A DNA stretch of 64,000 nucleotides from contig CAIIXF020000007.1 of NCBI GenBank assembly GCA_903813345.2, positions 22,431,564 through 22,495,563 on the forward strand, written 5' to 3'. Each line of letters starts with the position of its first letter. Position 1 is the first letter of the stretch. This document shows, piece after piece, positions 1-10,605 of the stretch. The DNA is from Owenia fusiformis (Eukaryota > Annelida > Polychaeta > Sabellida > Oweniidae). The notes under the pieces were generated by a model. It did no database searches, was not told where the DNA came from, and saw only the letters and a program-made list of their open reading frames with translations. The position numbers were made by a program, and so were the translations under genes.

Positions 1-267
1 AAAATACCTTTTCAACCTTTTTTGACCTTGAAAAGGTCACTGAATGTCAAATCTTAAATATAAAGTCAGATTTGAACTTCTGAAAACTTGTAGATAGTTT
101 TGAAAAAAACTGAAGTCAGTCTAAACAGTATTTGTTAAGTTGTTGGAAGTTTTAAAAATTTATTACAGACTCCAACCACCAACCGCCACCCGCTGATCGC
201 CAACCACCAACCACAGTCACAAAAAACGGAGACCATAACAATATGTCACCACTTTTTGGTGGTGACA
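1..267. mobile_element. Partial MITE, TGTCACCAC family (copy 1, cut by the window edge)
   Basis: Seen: the right end is GGTGGTGACA at about 258-267. The body matches the complete copy at 5614-6092, sharing GACCTTGA..GGTCA, GAACTTCTGA and the run before ACGGAGACCATAACAATAT. The left end lies outside the window. No coding capacity is visible. It sits in an intron of the sacsin-like gene. Inference: non-autonomous DNA transposon; superfamily not assigned. Confidence 0.7.
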
Positions 268-479
268 AAATAATTAATAAATAATCCCAAAAAATGAAGC
301 GATTTAATGATTGAACTTAACTAGATAATGGCAACTCCGCGGAGTAGCAAATCCCAACGAACAAAATATCAATTACCAAATTCCAATCAATTATACTCAT
401 TACTTTGGTTAAAATTGAAAAAATTAGATTTTAGAATTGCGAATTACTGCTAAGCAGCCATTTTGAATTTTCTGAGGTA

Positions 480-1090
480 CAAATCTGAAAAATAATACCA
501 TAATTGTGATCTACTCCAAAAATCCTTCAATTTGAGTATAATATAGCCATACTTTGAAGGGATCGAAAAATTATTGCGAAATCGTACATTAGACGGCCAT
601 TTTGAATTTTACGAGGCTCGAATCAAAAAAAGATACAATATTTGCAATCTACTCTTAATTGCCTTTTATTTGAGTATAATAAAGCTATACTTCAGAAAGA
701 TCTAAAAATTAGCGAAAATTTCTGTTTTCCTGACCCCCCATACAAGGCCCCTGGGGTTCAGGATGAAAAACACGGAATATATGTGAAATAGATAAATGTT
801 TTGAATATACTACCAAAATTTCAAACAATAATATTAATTACTTTGGTTTAGAATGAAAAATTTATGATTTTTGCGAAAAAGTCCCGTCATTTTTAAAGCG
901 GCGGCCATCTTGAAAAAATTTTTTTTTGCGTAAAACTATTTACCAATATACATATTCCACTAAATATGAAGAAAATCCGTCTACTAGTATTTGAGTTATC
1001 TTCCGGACGGACAGACGGACGGACGGACTGACTGACGGACGGACGGAGGGCTTCACTATATCCCTACCGAACTTCGTTCGTTGGGATAAT
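480..1090. repeat. Dispersed repeat with GGAC-rich stretch and terminal hairpin
   Basis: Seen: repeated GGCCATTTTGAA / GGCCATCTTGAA modules (about 594, 903) are followed by a (GGAC)n-like microsatellite at about 1011-1050. The end is an imperfect hairpin at 1060-1087, with ATCCC pairing GGGAT, CGAAC pairing GTTCG and a TTC loop. The same order of modules recurs at 3290-4303, and a degraded version at 7984-8100. It lies in the leftmost visible intron of the sacsin-like gene. It could be a SINE-like or other non-autonomous element; I do not recognise the family. Confidence 0.6.
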
Positions 1091-1201
1091 TAATGTATTA
1101 TTGCTACAGATCCTATGGATCATCCACTACAAATATTCTGTCTGTCAAAAACTTCAATATATCTCTGCCATATTGGTGAATTCAAAAAATGCAGTACTCA
1201 C

Positions 1202-4200
1202 AACTCAAAGACACTTTATGCAGTTTCTCTACTAGTGTTGGTTCCATGCTACCCATATCGAGAAATCGATCTTTGTGGTTTGGGAACATTGCAATAGGGT
1301 ATTCATCTGATGGTAGATATATAGGGAGTACTTGTAGGTTGTTCTCTGTACGATAAGCCTCTGTACACTTAGCGAACGTGGCTTTGGAGTTATCGAGCAG
1401 ATTTAAAAGTTCAAGTCCATCCACACTACAGAAATCATCATCTTGTAGGATGTAACTCAGTATGGAGTGTTTGTCATCATTACAACGTGATTTGTATATT
1501 GCAGGGTCCTGTTTCATTAATCCCCTTATAAGGCTAGGGGTTATGGTGGTCAACTTACATGCCTCAATGACTTTCTGGACATGGTATGGTATTTGAGCAG
1601 CATGACTTCCAGATGATTTTAAGAGATCCCGCAAGACATCTTTTGCTGGTTGTTCATGAAGGTTATCGATGATGCAGACGTTTGGATTGACCCATTCTGC
1701 CTGAGTGTTGGAAAATATTATGTCTTCTTGCAGCAACATTGGACCCAGAGTTTTAGTGACAATCTTCCATTTGTCATGCACCTGAAATAAGTAGTTCATC
1801 GTGATTAGGGGGAAATCAGAAGTTCAACTTGAAGTTTAGTAAGAGGGAATTTGACTAAGGAAAATTTTTCATCCTACTGAAAGATCTTTTTGAAACTCTT
1901 CACATGTTTCTCTTTCCATACTATCAATATGCTCTGGGGTCATACCTGATGGGAAAGACAACTTTCTGCAGTGTGATCATTTGAGCCTTCAATCCATAAA
2001 GTTGATCCCGCCAATATAAATATCCATCATTCATGTATAATGATGTATCAACAAAACATAATGTATCAATTTGTAAAGGAACCGTTGTCACCTATTATTT
2101 TCAAAAACAGTTAACAAGGTCTTACCCTATCACAGTCAGGCAACATCCGGTATATAACTTCCGGTTTCACTTGCATCTGAAGAGCATTCTTAACCAGCTG
2201 CAGATAGCATTTCGGGACCAGCTCAGTCAATACACAAGTATTCCATAATAATTTTGGATCGTTTTCCTCTTGTTGGTCCATGGTTGGCCACTTGAGGTGC
2301 GCTCGATTCTGTAATAAAATCAATCCAAAGTACATGTAGTTCAAACTGGTCTTGTGTTGATGTTGTAGCTGAACATTTTTAATAAAGTATGAAGTGAATG
2401 ATATACAGAATGGTGAGATCTAGGAGGTTCCCATAGTTTTGCTGGTCTTTTGACCATCTATATTTTTCAAATCTGGCCTTTACTCCCTCTAAACAGACTC
2501 AAATCAGGTATTTTAATATACCGTGTGACACAAAAAAGACACCCAGACACATAATGTTTTTTTTGTCTGAATAAATTCTGACTAGTTTTTTTGCACATTA
2601 AAACTACACTCCATTTTGCAACTCCAAAAGAAGTTTCAGATGACTAGCTCGCCTACATGTACATGTAGATGCACATTTATGAGTGTTACATACAAAATGT
2701 GTCGTCTATTCCTTTGTTGGCACAACTGGATCTTACACAAAAAGACACCCACCTTTTGTAACATAATTTTGGAAATAAGTTATAATAATTTTATCAATGG
2801 CAATTACATTATTTTGTGCATAATTGAATTTCCCTAAAAGTACAAGCCAAAATCATTAGTATTTACAAAGTTATGTTACAAAAGCTGGATGGCATTTTTC
2901 GTATAGAATCCATATGTGTCTGCAAAGGAATGGATGACATTTAAAACAAATATTGTAACGCTCATAAAATTTGAGCCACTTGAGCTACACATCTGAAATC
3001 TTTAGAGGTGCCTTCACATGTCTACTTTTTATGTTAATAGACAAACAAGAATGCAACGTAAGGTGGGTGTCATTATTTTTTGTCAACCTGTATAAACATT
3101 AGGACAATTGTGGATTACCTGGTCTAATGCAAAGTATCCATTCACATGTACAGGTAGACCTGATGGGCTTGTCTCTGTGACAGGTAGGGGAAGGACGCAA
3201 GACACATGACCTTGTGGTGGCTTACTATAGTCAACTACATCTGAAATAAATAAACATCCACTAAAACATAAAACTTGTATTTATTTACATTAAGCAGAGC
3301 TTCTTTGTCCACTGGTATTTTGAGTTATCAAAGATTATATATTTTTACGAAAAATTGCTGTCATTTAAAAATCTCTTCTTCACCAAAGCTCCTTTGTCCC
3401 TATAAAATTTGAAAACAATTCCATCAATGGATATTTGAGCTATCAAAGATTATGTTTTTTTAAGAAATTGGCCGTTTGGAATTCAGTAGCCATCTTGAAA
3501 ATTTCTTCTTCGACAAAGCTCCTTTGTCCCTGGGCAGCAGCACATAAAATTTGAACCAAATCCGTCGACTAGAGTTCTCAAAGATTATATTTTCTGTGTA
3601 AAATGGTGGCCATTTTGAATTGGGCAACCATATTGTAAATTCCTTCTCGACCAGAGGTCAGGTCCTACACCCGGGGGGTTCACTGTATATAAAACTCGAC
3701 AGGGGTCCTAGGCTGAAGCCTCAAATATCAATATGTTCCCATACCAATCTGTCAAATTTCAATATGTTCCCATACCAACCAAAATAACGCCCAAAGGCCA
3801 TACCAAATGTCCAAATATAGGACCAATGCCATACCAAATGTTCAAATATGGGACCAATGCCATACCTTAATTCAAAGTAAATGAAATATAGGATCAATGT
3901 CATACAAATTTGCAACTACTGGACCAATGCCATACCACGAATTTTAGGTAACGTATCTACAACGACCATTCTCATACCAGAAGAGCAAAAGTCCGACCAT
4001 TGCCATATCTCAGAAGTCAGAAATTTCCGGGCATTCCCATACCAAATCCTAAATATGGGTCCATTGCCGTACCAAACGTTGAAAAAGGTCCCCCACATGC
4101 GCCGAGGATCCCCGTCAAGGTTTATATATAGTGAACCCCCCAGGGTCCTACACCTATGAGGCATAAGCCTATAAATTTTGAATCCAATCCATAAACCAGT

Positions 4201-7200
4201 ATTTGAGTTATCATCTGGACAAACAAATGGACAGACGAATGCAGGGATGGACGAATGCATGGATGGCTTCTCTATATCCCTACGAACTTGTTCGGTGGGA
4301 TAACAACCCTCCAAGTAGTGAATGCAACCAAAAGTAAGACATATTTTAAAATCACTCCTTATTTTGAATATTTTATGACAGACATAGCCAGGCAGTAGTA
4401 TGTTCACCTTTTGACAAAATCTACACCCATGACATGACATTTAACTTATACCTGAAGATATAATCCAGTTATGAAGCATCATTATTGATACATAGTAATA
4501 CATTACAGGGGTTTCATTAGCAGCAGGCAACAGGTGATTTTCAACGGTTGTTTTCACAAAATCGCATGTTGTTTTTTGGGGACTTTTCAAATTAATGATT
4601 TTCATTAATTTTGCCTGTTGTTTTCATTTATTTAGCCTGTTGTGAGAAATTCTAGTGAAACCCCTGCATTATCTAATCTAATTTACATAGAACAAAAACT
4701 CACCATCATTGATCTCAACAGCGCAGCCAACAAGTGGGCATAAAGCCAGATGTTCATTATGCAGAAGTTTCAACAAAGTCTCTGAAATATCACTACCTGG
4801 TGTTGCATAGTAATGGTTCACGAGCCACATCTTATTTTTCACAGACTTGTTTGAACATTCAACCTCAATACTGACATATTCCGACAATGTCATAGGGTCA
4901 CATTGCACATCTTGGCGAGGCTGCAGATCTGGGTGACATGTTGCTTCACTTTGAGGATGTACCTGATATTGGCGGCTTTGGATGAACTTAAGAAAGTCTG
5001 CCCTTTCTTTGAAGACATTTCTGTCATTCCCAGAAGACAGTGAAACTCTAAGGTGCTGCTGGCCATCGATGTATACCTACAATAAGATGCAATAAATGAT
5101 CCAATTTAGAATACTTCCAAAATACTAAATAGTACTATAGGTTGGGTTCGACTGACTAAAACTAAATCTACAATAGTTTTGAACTACTGTACATGTTAAT
5201 GATTGAACTAATTATGCATGTACCTGGATTATTTGACAATATGCTAGATAGTACTATGAATGATCAGATCTTTGAACTGTATAGACAGAACAAAAAATAC
5301 ACTGCAAAGGCTGGTATACCTTAATAGTATTCAATGTCTTCATGAAGAGCAGTATGAGATCTGTATCACTCTCCAGTGACTTAAGGAGTTGCACAATCTC
5401 AGCAACATCATAGCATTTATCCGATAAGTCAGACTTCATATCACTCTCTTGTGGAGGCAGCCTCAGTGGGAATCTAAAATATAATTAACATTAAAATCAT
5501 TTAATATTTAGAGCATGTACTTATGTATGAATGAAAACTCTGGGCAAAATTACTATTTCAAGATGAAAACAGGTGCATCATTCCTAAATAAAAAAGACAT
5601 TAACATGACCAAATGTCACCACCTAGTTGCTTACAAAATTATGAGTTCAATCTTAAGTCAGATTTGAACTTCTGAGAACTTGTACATGTAGACGATTTTG
5701 AAAAGAAATTGGTCAATTTGAGGCAATTAAAAAAATGCCTTTTTGACCTTGAGAAGATTATTGAAGGTCAAAGCTTAATCTTAAGTTAGATTTGAACTTC
5801 TGAGAACTTGTAGATGATTTTGAAAAAAATTGGTCAATTTGAAGCAAGTTGAAAAAATACCTTTTTGACCTTTCTTTGACCATGAGAAGGTCATTGAAGG
5901 TCAAATCTAAAGTCATATTCGAACTTCTGAGAACTTCTAGATAATTTTGAAAAAACTGATATCAGTTGAAACAGTATTTGTCAAGTTATTGGAAGTTATA
6001 AGAATTTGTTACAGACACCAAACCCCAACCGCCACATGTCGTCACAAAGAAACGGAGACCATAACAATATTTTACCACTTTTGTTGGTGACAGAACAAAA
6101 GATTATTGATAAAAACACCCGAAGAAAGCCCTCTGTTGGCTGTGCCTTATAATACTAACTCCTGAATATACATGTAGTACTGTAATGACAGTTATTAAGA
6201 TTTGTTTGGGTTACCTTTTTGACTCACACTGTACATTGGCAGTCACTACATGTGTAATTTGTATGTACTAAAATTGAATAAAGAAGAATAAAAAAGATAA
6301 AAAAATGTACATTGTATATAAATCACAAAGCAATTAACATATTACTAATACCTGAATAATGTACCATCCAACTTAGTTTTCTTAAAAGCTTCATTAAGGT
6401 CAGGGTGATCAAGTACCGCCTTAAATGCCTCTAAATGACCAGGATAATGACAGCTCTTCTTTCTCTTCCTCCTTCGTTTTTTACCCAGATAAAGACTATG
6501 AGTCGTCTTTTTAAAAAATGCTTGGTGTGGGTCCAGTATCATTAAGCGGTCTTGGCTGAGAATGCTTGGTAAATCTAAAAGTGTCCAAATGTAAATAAGC
6601 AAATTTAACTTGATTAATATTTAGTGTTTCAATTACATTCAATGAATTCCCCTTCAGATTTTGGTTGGTACATTTTTCTACTCAGGGCCTAAAGAATTGA
6701 ATTCTGACGAATTCTGACCTGCTTTTTCATGAAGGAAAATATGTGACAATGTGTTTATAACATAAAACAGGGTGCACATAAGCGTTGACTTGGAGCCCTG
6801 GAGGCCCATTTAATTCAGCAGATTTTTCAACACATGGAGGAAAAAACAGAGCAATTGGTCCATAATTCAAATTTGCCCAGGTCAAAACAGTAATACATTT
6901 ATATTTCATGAGCATTTAATTTCAACAGAAATTTAGTTTCAACTGACTTTAGAACCTGGGATTCAAGAGGTAATCATTTCAAACTATCTTCTATGAGAAA
7001 AACAAGGGAGAAGGCAATCCCAGTACTACCTGGGTAAGTGTCGTTTACCTGGGAGAGGCACTCTCGTGAAATAATCGTGCAGCAAATTCTACAGTTTTAC
7101 AGTAATCTTTATCTGTAACCCAGTTTTTGCCAGTCTCACCTGTGATATGAAAGACAGACTTAAAGCCCAGTCCAAAGTGGCCAACTTTAATTGGATCATT

Positions 7201-7903
7201 CTTCTTGATACTAGTACCCAATCTTCTGATACCTTCCCAGTCTTTAGCTGTAAAGCTGGCGTCATTGTATGCATAAAGTGCTGGCCCCTGAAAATAAAAA
7301 TATATGAAGTGCTCAAAATTGTGAAAAAAGCATGATTTTGAAAGGAGATCGCTTGAACACTCTGAACCTGTGGGTAGGATACAAACAAGATGATACATAG
7401 TGAACAGTAATTTTCATACCTGGTATTGTTTAAGGCTCGACTTAAGTAGTTTTCCCTTGGTTTCAGGAGGACAAGATTCAAGAAAAAACTTTATTTCTTT
7501 TGCCCCTGCATCCTCAGCGTTTTGTATTATCTCCTGAAAAAACATGATTGGAATTTTTTAATGTTTTTTTTCATTTGTCTTGTTATGTCATGGCATGTTA
7601 CAACTTTTTCTTTTAGAAGCAACACCATCACATTAATTTTTATCCATTTTCCGTTATTTTTTGAATCAAGGAGAGGCCTGATTACCTTCAAACAAACCAT
7701 TTCAACATATACATATTTAGTATTTTGGTAGCAGCGGTAGGAAACGGAGAATATAATATATAGTTAGAGCATACTTATACCTTTAAGATTTGACCATTGT
7801 TGGGATATGTGTCAAGGATGCTCCTAAGATCCTCTTTCATTCCTCTCTGAATGAGCCCCTCATCTGCATCATCCGATGACGACTCATCCGATGAAGGCAT
7901 CAT
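1202..7903 (-). CDS. Sacsin-like protein, N-terminal part (9 exons, continues off the left edge)
   Basis: Exons in transcription order: 7903-7781, 7533-7420, 7287-7140, 6574-6352, 5473-5320, 5076-4704, 3240-3119, 2308-2126, 1781-1202. All have GT/AG borders and every junction keeps phase, giving about 673 codons. The HATPase (HSP90-like) domain comes first: N-box QNAEDAG at about residues 45-51, a YNDASF segment near 86-91, and a glycine loop [10 protein letters not shown] at about 115-124. Sacsin-repeat landmarks follow: [29 protein letters not shown], and an [10 protein letters not shown] segment. In the family, sacsin acts as a chaperone-like organiser of filaments and mitochondria. The start is the first ATG after an in-frame stop; no ubiquitin-like domain precedes the ATPase in the visible part. 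The last visible donor is GTGAGT at 1201-1196, so more exons lie outside. Vertebrate sacsin is over 4000 aa and the full length here is unknown. Confidence 0.88.
3290..4303. repeat. Hairpin-tailed dispersed repeat, second copy, split by a nested MITE
   Basis: Seen: three diverged ~100-130-bp units each carry AAAGCTCCTTTGTCCC, ATCAAAGATTATAT and GCCATCTTGAAAATTT modules between 3298 and 3660. After the nested element at 3672-4143 the repeat resumes with CCTATAAATTTTGAATCCAA, a GGAC/GGAT-like run (4216-4265) and the terminal hairpin ATCCCTACGAAC..GTTCGGTGGGAT at 4275-4302. Lies in the large intron between sacsin exons 5076-4704 and 3240-3119 and overlaps only non-coding sequence. Non-coding. 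Confidence 0.65.
3672..4143. mobile_element. Nested MITE with ~45-bp inverted ends and 11-bp TSD
   Basis: Seen: the left end GGGGGGTTCACTGTATATAA and the right end, reverse-complemented, GGGGGGTTCACTATATATAA form near-perfect terminal inverted repeats that continue into GGGGTCCTAGGC / GGGGATCCTCGGC. The 11-mer GGTCCTACACC flanks the element on both sides (3661-3671 and 4144-4154). The interior holds ~30-bp direct repeats built on GGACCAATGCCATACCAAAT. It interrupts an older dispersed repeat. Known: 9-11-bp TSDs with long inverted ends are typical of Mutator-like elements. Assignment to that superfamily is inference. Confidence 0.85.
5614..6092. mobile_element. MITE, TGTCACCAC family, full-length copy (479 bp)
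   Basis: Seen: it begins TGTCACCACC at 5614 and ends GTTGGTGACA at 6092. The interior contains three tandem units of ~125-135 bp, each with GAACTTCTGAGAACTT (near 5660, 5793 and 5920) and a GACCTTGAGAAG-type segment. It matches the partial copy at 1-267 and shares ends with the short copy at 24699-24820. Non-coding; lies in the sacsin-like intron between exons 6574-6352 and 5473-5320. Confidence 0.75.
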
Positions 7904-7983
7904 AGCTCCACGTATTCTAGCAATATGATATATGTCTACTGTCTTATCAAGATATCATCTGGTGTTGCCATCATATCTTTGCA

Positions 7984-8100
7984 TCAGTGTGTGTGCCTAT
8001 AAATTTGAATCACATCTGTCAAACTGGTAACGAAATGATGGACAGATAGACAGATCGATGGATGGATGGATGGACGAATGGATGGGCATCTTTAAGTTAC
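7984..8100. repeat. GGAT/GGAC microsatellite tail of the hairpin-tailed repeat (degraded)
   Basis: Seen: GTGTGCCTATAAATTTGAATC followed by a GATAGACAGATCGATGGATGG-type run to about 8090, the same order as at 4160-4260, but the terminal hairpin is not recognisable. Just upstream of the first visible sacsin-like exon. The stretch from 8101 to 8804 contains no gene or repeat I can name. Confidence 0.45.
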
Positions 8101-8804
8101 AGCTTGTATTGGTACCATGAGAATATCTTTGTTCTTTTTTTGTTCTCTTTGTTCTGAATTTTTTTAGCAAAAGCCCATACAAATAAATTCCATTCAAGTT
8201 GTCTCAGCTAAATGTCACCTCTAAACTGCCTTCAGTCTTTATAAGACAACTTCCGTAAGAGCCTTAACAATAACATTCACCTTTGTGGTTCCCTTAAGTC
8301 TATGATTGAAAGAAATCCTCATTTTCTAGAAACTTCTTCAGAGCTGTTCTAACAAGTTGCCATCTTAAAATTTCTCTGCCTCTGACTAGAAAAATCTAAG
8401 GGGTTCCCATCCACGGCTTCCAGTATATGGAATGATATCATTTCCCTCCCGCTATTCAGACATGATTCAAAAAGCAATCTTGCTGATAATCACAATAATT
8501 TAGATAAAATAAATGGATACTCACGATTTTATAGAAATTCAATATAAAAATGGAGAAATGATTATTAACATAAATTATTCAACTTCATTATCTGTTCTCG
8601 GAGGTTCTGGTTTCAGTTCTTAGAAGTTTAGCCAATTGGGGAGGGTCTTCAATAGTTATTAGTTATTGAAGATGATACTTGAGGCCAGGTTTGAGGCTTC
8701 ATCTTTAAAAACCATGGACTAATCTTGGAAGAAATAGTCAATGTGGAATTAGGTCCATGAGACAGTATACTAAAATAGCAACATTTGTTAATTGTTACCA
8801 TATT

Positions 8805-9036
8805 TTAAGGTCAGTGTGCACTTGGAATTTTTTTGCAATTAAAGTAAACCACTGAATATTCTAGCCTAGTTATTCAAACATTCTGAAGAATTATCAAACC
8901 TCAATTAATAGTCTAGGTACACTAATGCATCTTTTGTGCAAGAATAAAAGATGTAGATGGTGTTCGGAATGAGTTATGGTTATCTGAAAATAGCACATGG
9001 TCATGAAATTTCATCAAAAGTGCACCCTGACCTTAA
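8805..9036. mobile_element. Short MITE flanked by TTAA
   Basis: Seen: TTAA (8805-8808) is followed by GGTCAGTGTGCACTT. The right end AAGTGCACCCTGACC is followed by TTAA (9033-9036). The 15-bp inverted ends differ at one position. The 224-bp core has no ORF. Known: TTAA duplication is used by piggyBac and Kolobok-type transposons. Family choice is inference. It ends 6 bp before the TSD of the next MITE. Confidence 0.7.
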
Positions 9037-9050
9037 TAAGATATAAGAAT

Positions 9051-9541
9051 CACGGACGTCAAGTACGTTTCTAGCGAAAGCTGGAGCATAGATTATTTAG
9101 AGGACTGGAAACAAGATGGCAGTCTATTTCAATTCTGGCAGTTCATTTTGGCCTATTTCTCACTATTGACTCAGTTGTTCATCTAGTTTTACTTACCTTA
9201 GATGCTTAGTAATCTATTTAGTATAATTTTGTTTCCAAAATTATTGTCATTTGCGATAATTAGTACTAAAAGTACTTTGAACAAATCAGCTGCCATTTGC
9301 TTGGCTTAATCGTACCAGTCCACAAAAACAGTGAAATCATATTAAAGATACCAATTAAACTTTAAAATTGAGGCAGATGCGATACAAAGAGACTCTATTA
9401 ATACAGATATACAGGTTACAGTCACAAAGATGAGCTAATTTCAGGCGAGATTCGGGAAATAAAAAGGTAGGTCATTCTGGTTTCCAGTCCTCTAAATAAT
9501 CTATGCTCCGGCTTTCGCCAGAAACTTACTTGACATCCGTG
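9051..9541. mobile_element. MITE with ~65-bp inverted ends and 8-bp TSD
   Basis: Seen: the left arm starts CACGGACGTCAAGTACGTTT and the right arm, reverse-complemented, starts CACGGATGTCAAGTAAGTTT. The arms share a long run including GCATAGATTATTTAGAGG. The octamer ATAAGAAT occurs directly outside both ends (9043-9050 and 9542-9549). No coding capacity. Known: 8-bp TSDs and CA-beginning inverted ends fit hAT-type elements. The superfamily call is inference. It lies in the shared upstream region between the sacsin-like gene and frizzled. Confidence 0.88.
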
Positions 9542-9549
9542 ATAAGAAT

Positions 9550-10605
9550 GTTAAAAAACTTCAAACCCTTAGCCTCTGGCCAAAAATTATTTCAAAATCA
9601 TGCAGTTTTTCACCATTTTGAGAACTTTTCAAGTGATTTTGAGCCAAAACCTGGCTAAGGGCACAAAACGAAACTGAGCTGCCCTCTGCATGCTAATTTA
9701 CTCAAATGAGATTTATAATATTTGATACAGACCTTTCACCAATCTAGATGCCACTGTTTTTGGAAATCAGTGAGTGTTGATGTTTCTTGAATCATTTTCC
9801 TCCTGTTTCCTCTGTGTCTTAGTACTTTCAAATCCTGTGTATATTATGGTGTAGATCTTGATCGTTTGAAACCAACTGGCAACCTGGACTCAAAAATACA
9901 TTGAACTGTTTTGCAATTTCTTAGAAGGTGAATGAATTGACAACTTCTCAGAAGTTTAGTATTGATTGTGGATTTAGTTCGAAAACTATTCAAAGATGTC
10001 ACTGTAAAGATTCATCACAAGATTTTTTAATTTTTGGATCGAGCTCGACTAGTCGTGTACAATCACTTGTACTTGTTCTTATATTCTTGTTGATCATGAA
10101 AAACATATGACAGATGCAAGATGAGAAACTGTCAGGTATGTCTTTGGGAGGAAGCAAGATGTGGGATAAAGTTGCAAACTTACCGATCAAACATTCCCTT
10201 CACGTGCCATCAAAAAACAAACTTTCGGCAACAAGCAGGGAGTGAATGGAACAGCCTAATTATTGCCAATTAGCGGCAACCAATCAGAAGTGTAATTCTA
10301 ATAACATGCAGACAGTAGTAGAACTTAATTGGCTGGAGGCATATCAACAGTTTCTAGACCCTCATAACGGTGTGTGTGAATTGAATGCTGCTTACTTTGG
10401 CATCCAAGAAACCGTCAAAATAGGCCAGGAGTTTAAAACTACGGCACAAAGGCAGCCATCATCGATTGAATAATTTGGCACAAACGACTCGGAGATTGCG
10501 TGCTGTTTTACGATCGAAGAATGATTATTATGTGACTGTGACTATATACACCATAAAACTGACCACATCAGGATTATTAGGAGATAAACTGGAATAAAAT
10601 CAGTC
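9550..10605. other. 5' flank of the frizzled gene; no separate gene seen
   Basis: About 1.05 kb separates the MITE from the frizzled start. A 75-codon open frame at 10246-10473 shows no recognisable domain and is more likely 5' untranslated sequence. The frizzled promoter and any non-coding first exon probably fall here, but I cannot place a start site from the sequence alone. Confidence 0.4.

Noticed and set aside
1850-1970. Open minus-strand stretch in the last visible sacsin-like intron (reads [15 protein letters not shown]...)
   Set aside because: Exons 2308-2126 and 1781-1202 join directly in phase with continuous sacsin-like sequence, leaving no place for it; it runs into a stop.
10246-10473. 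75-codon open frame upstream of frizzled
   Set aside because: No domain or signal; position fits 5' flank or untranslated sequence.
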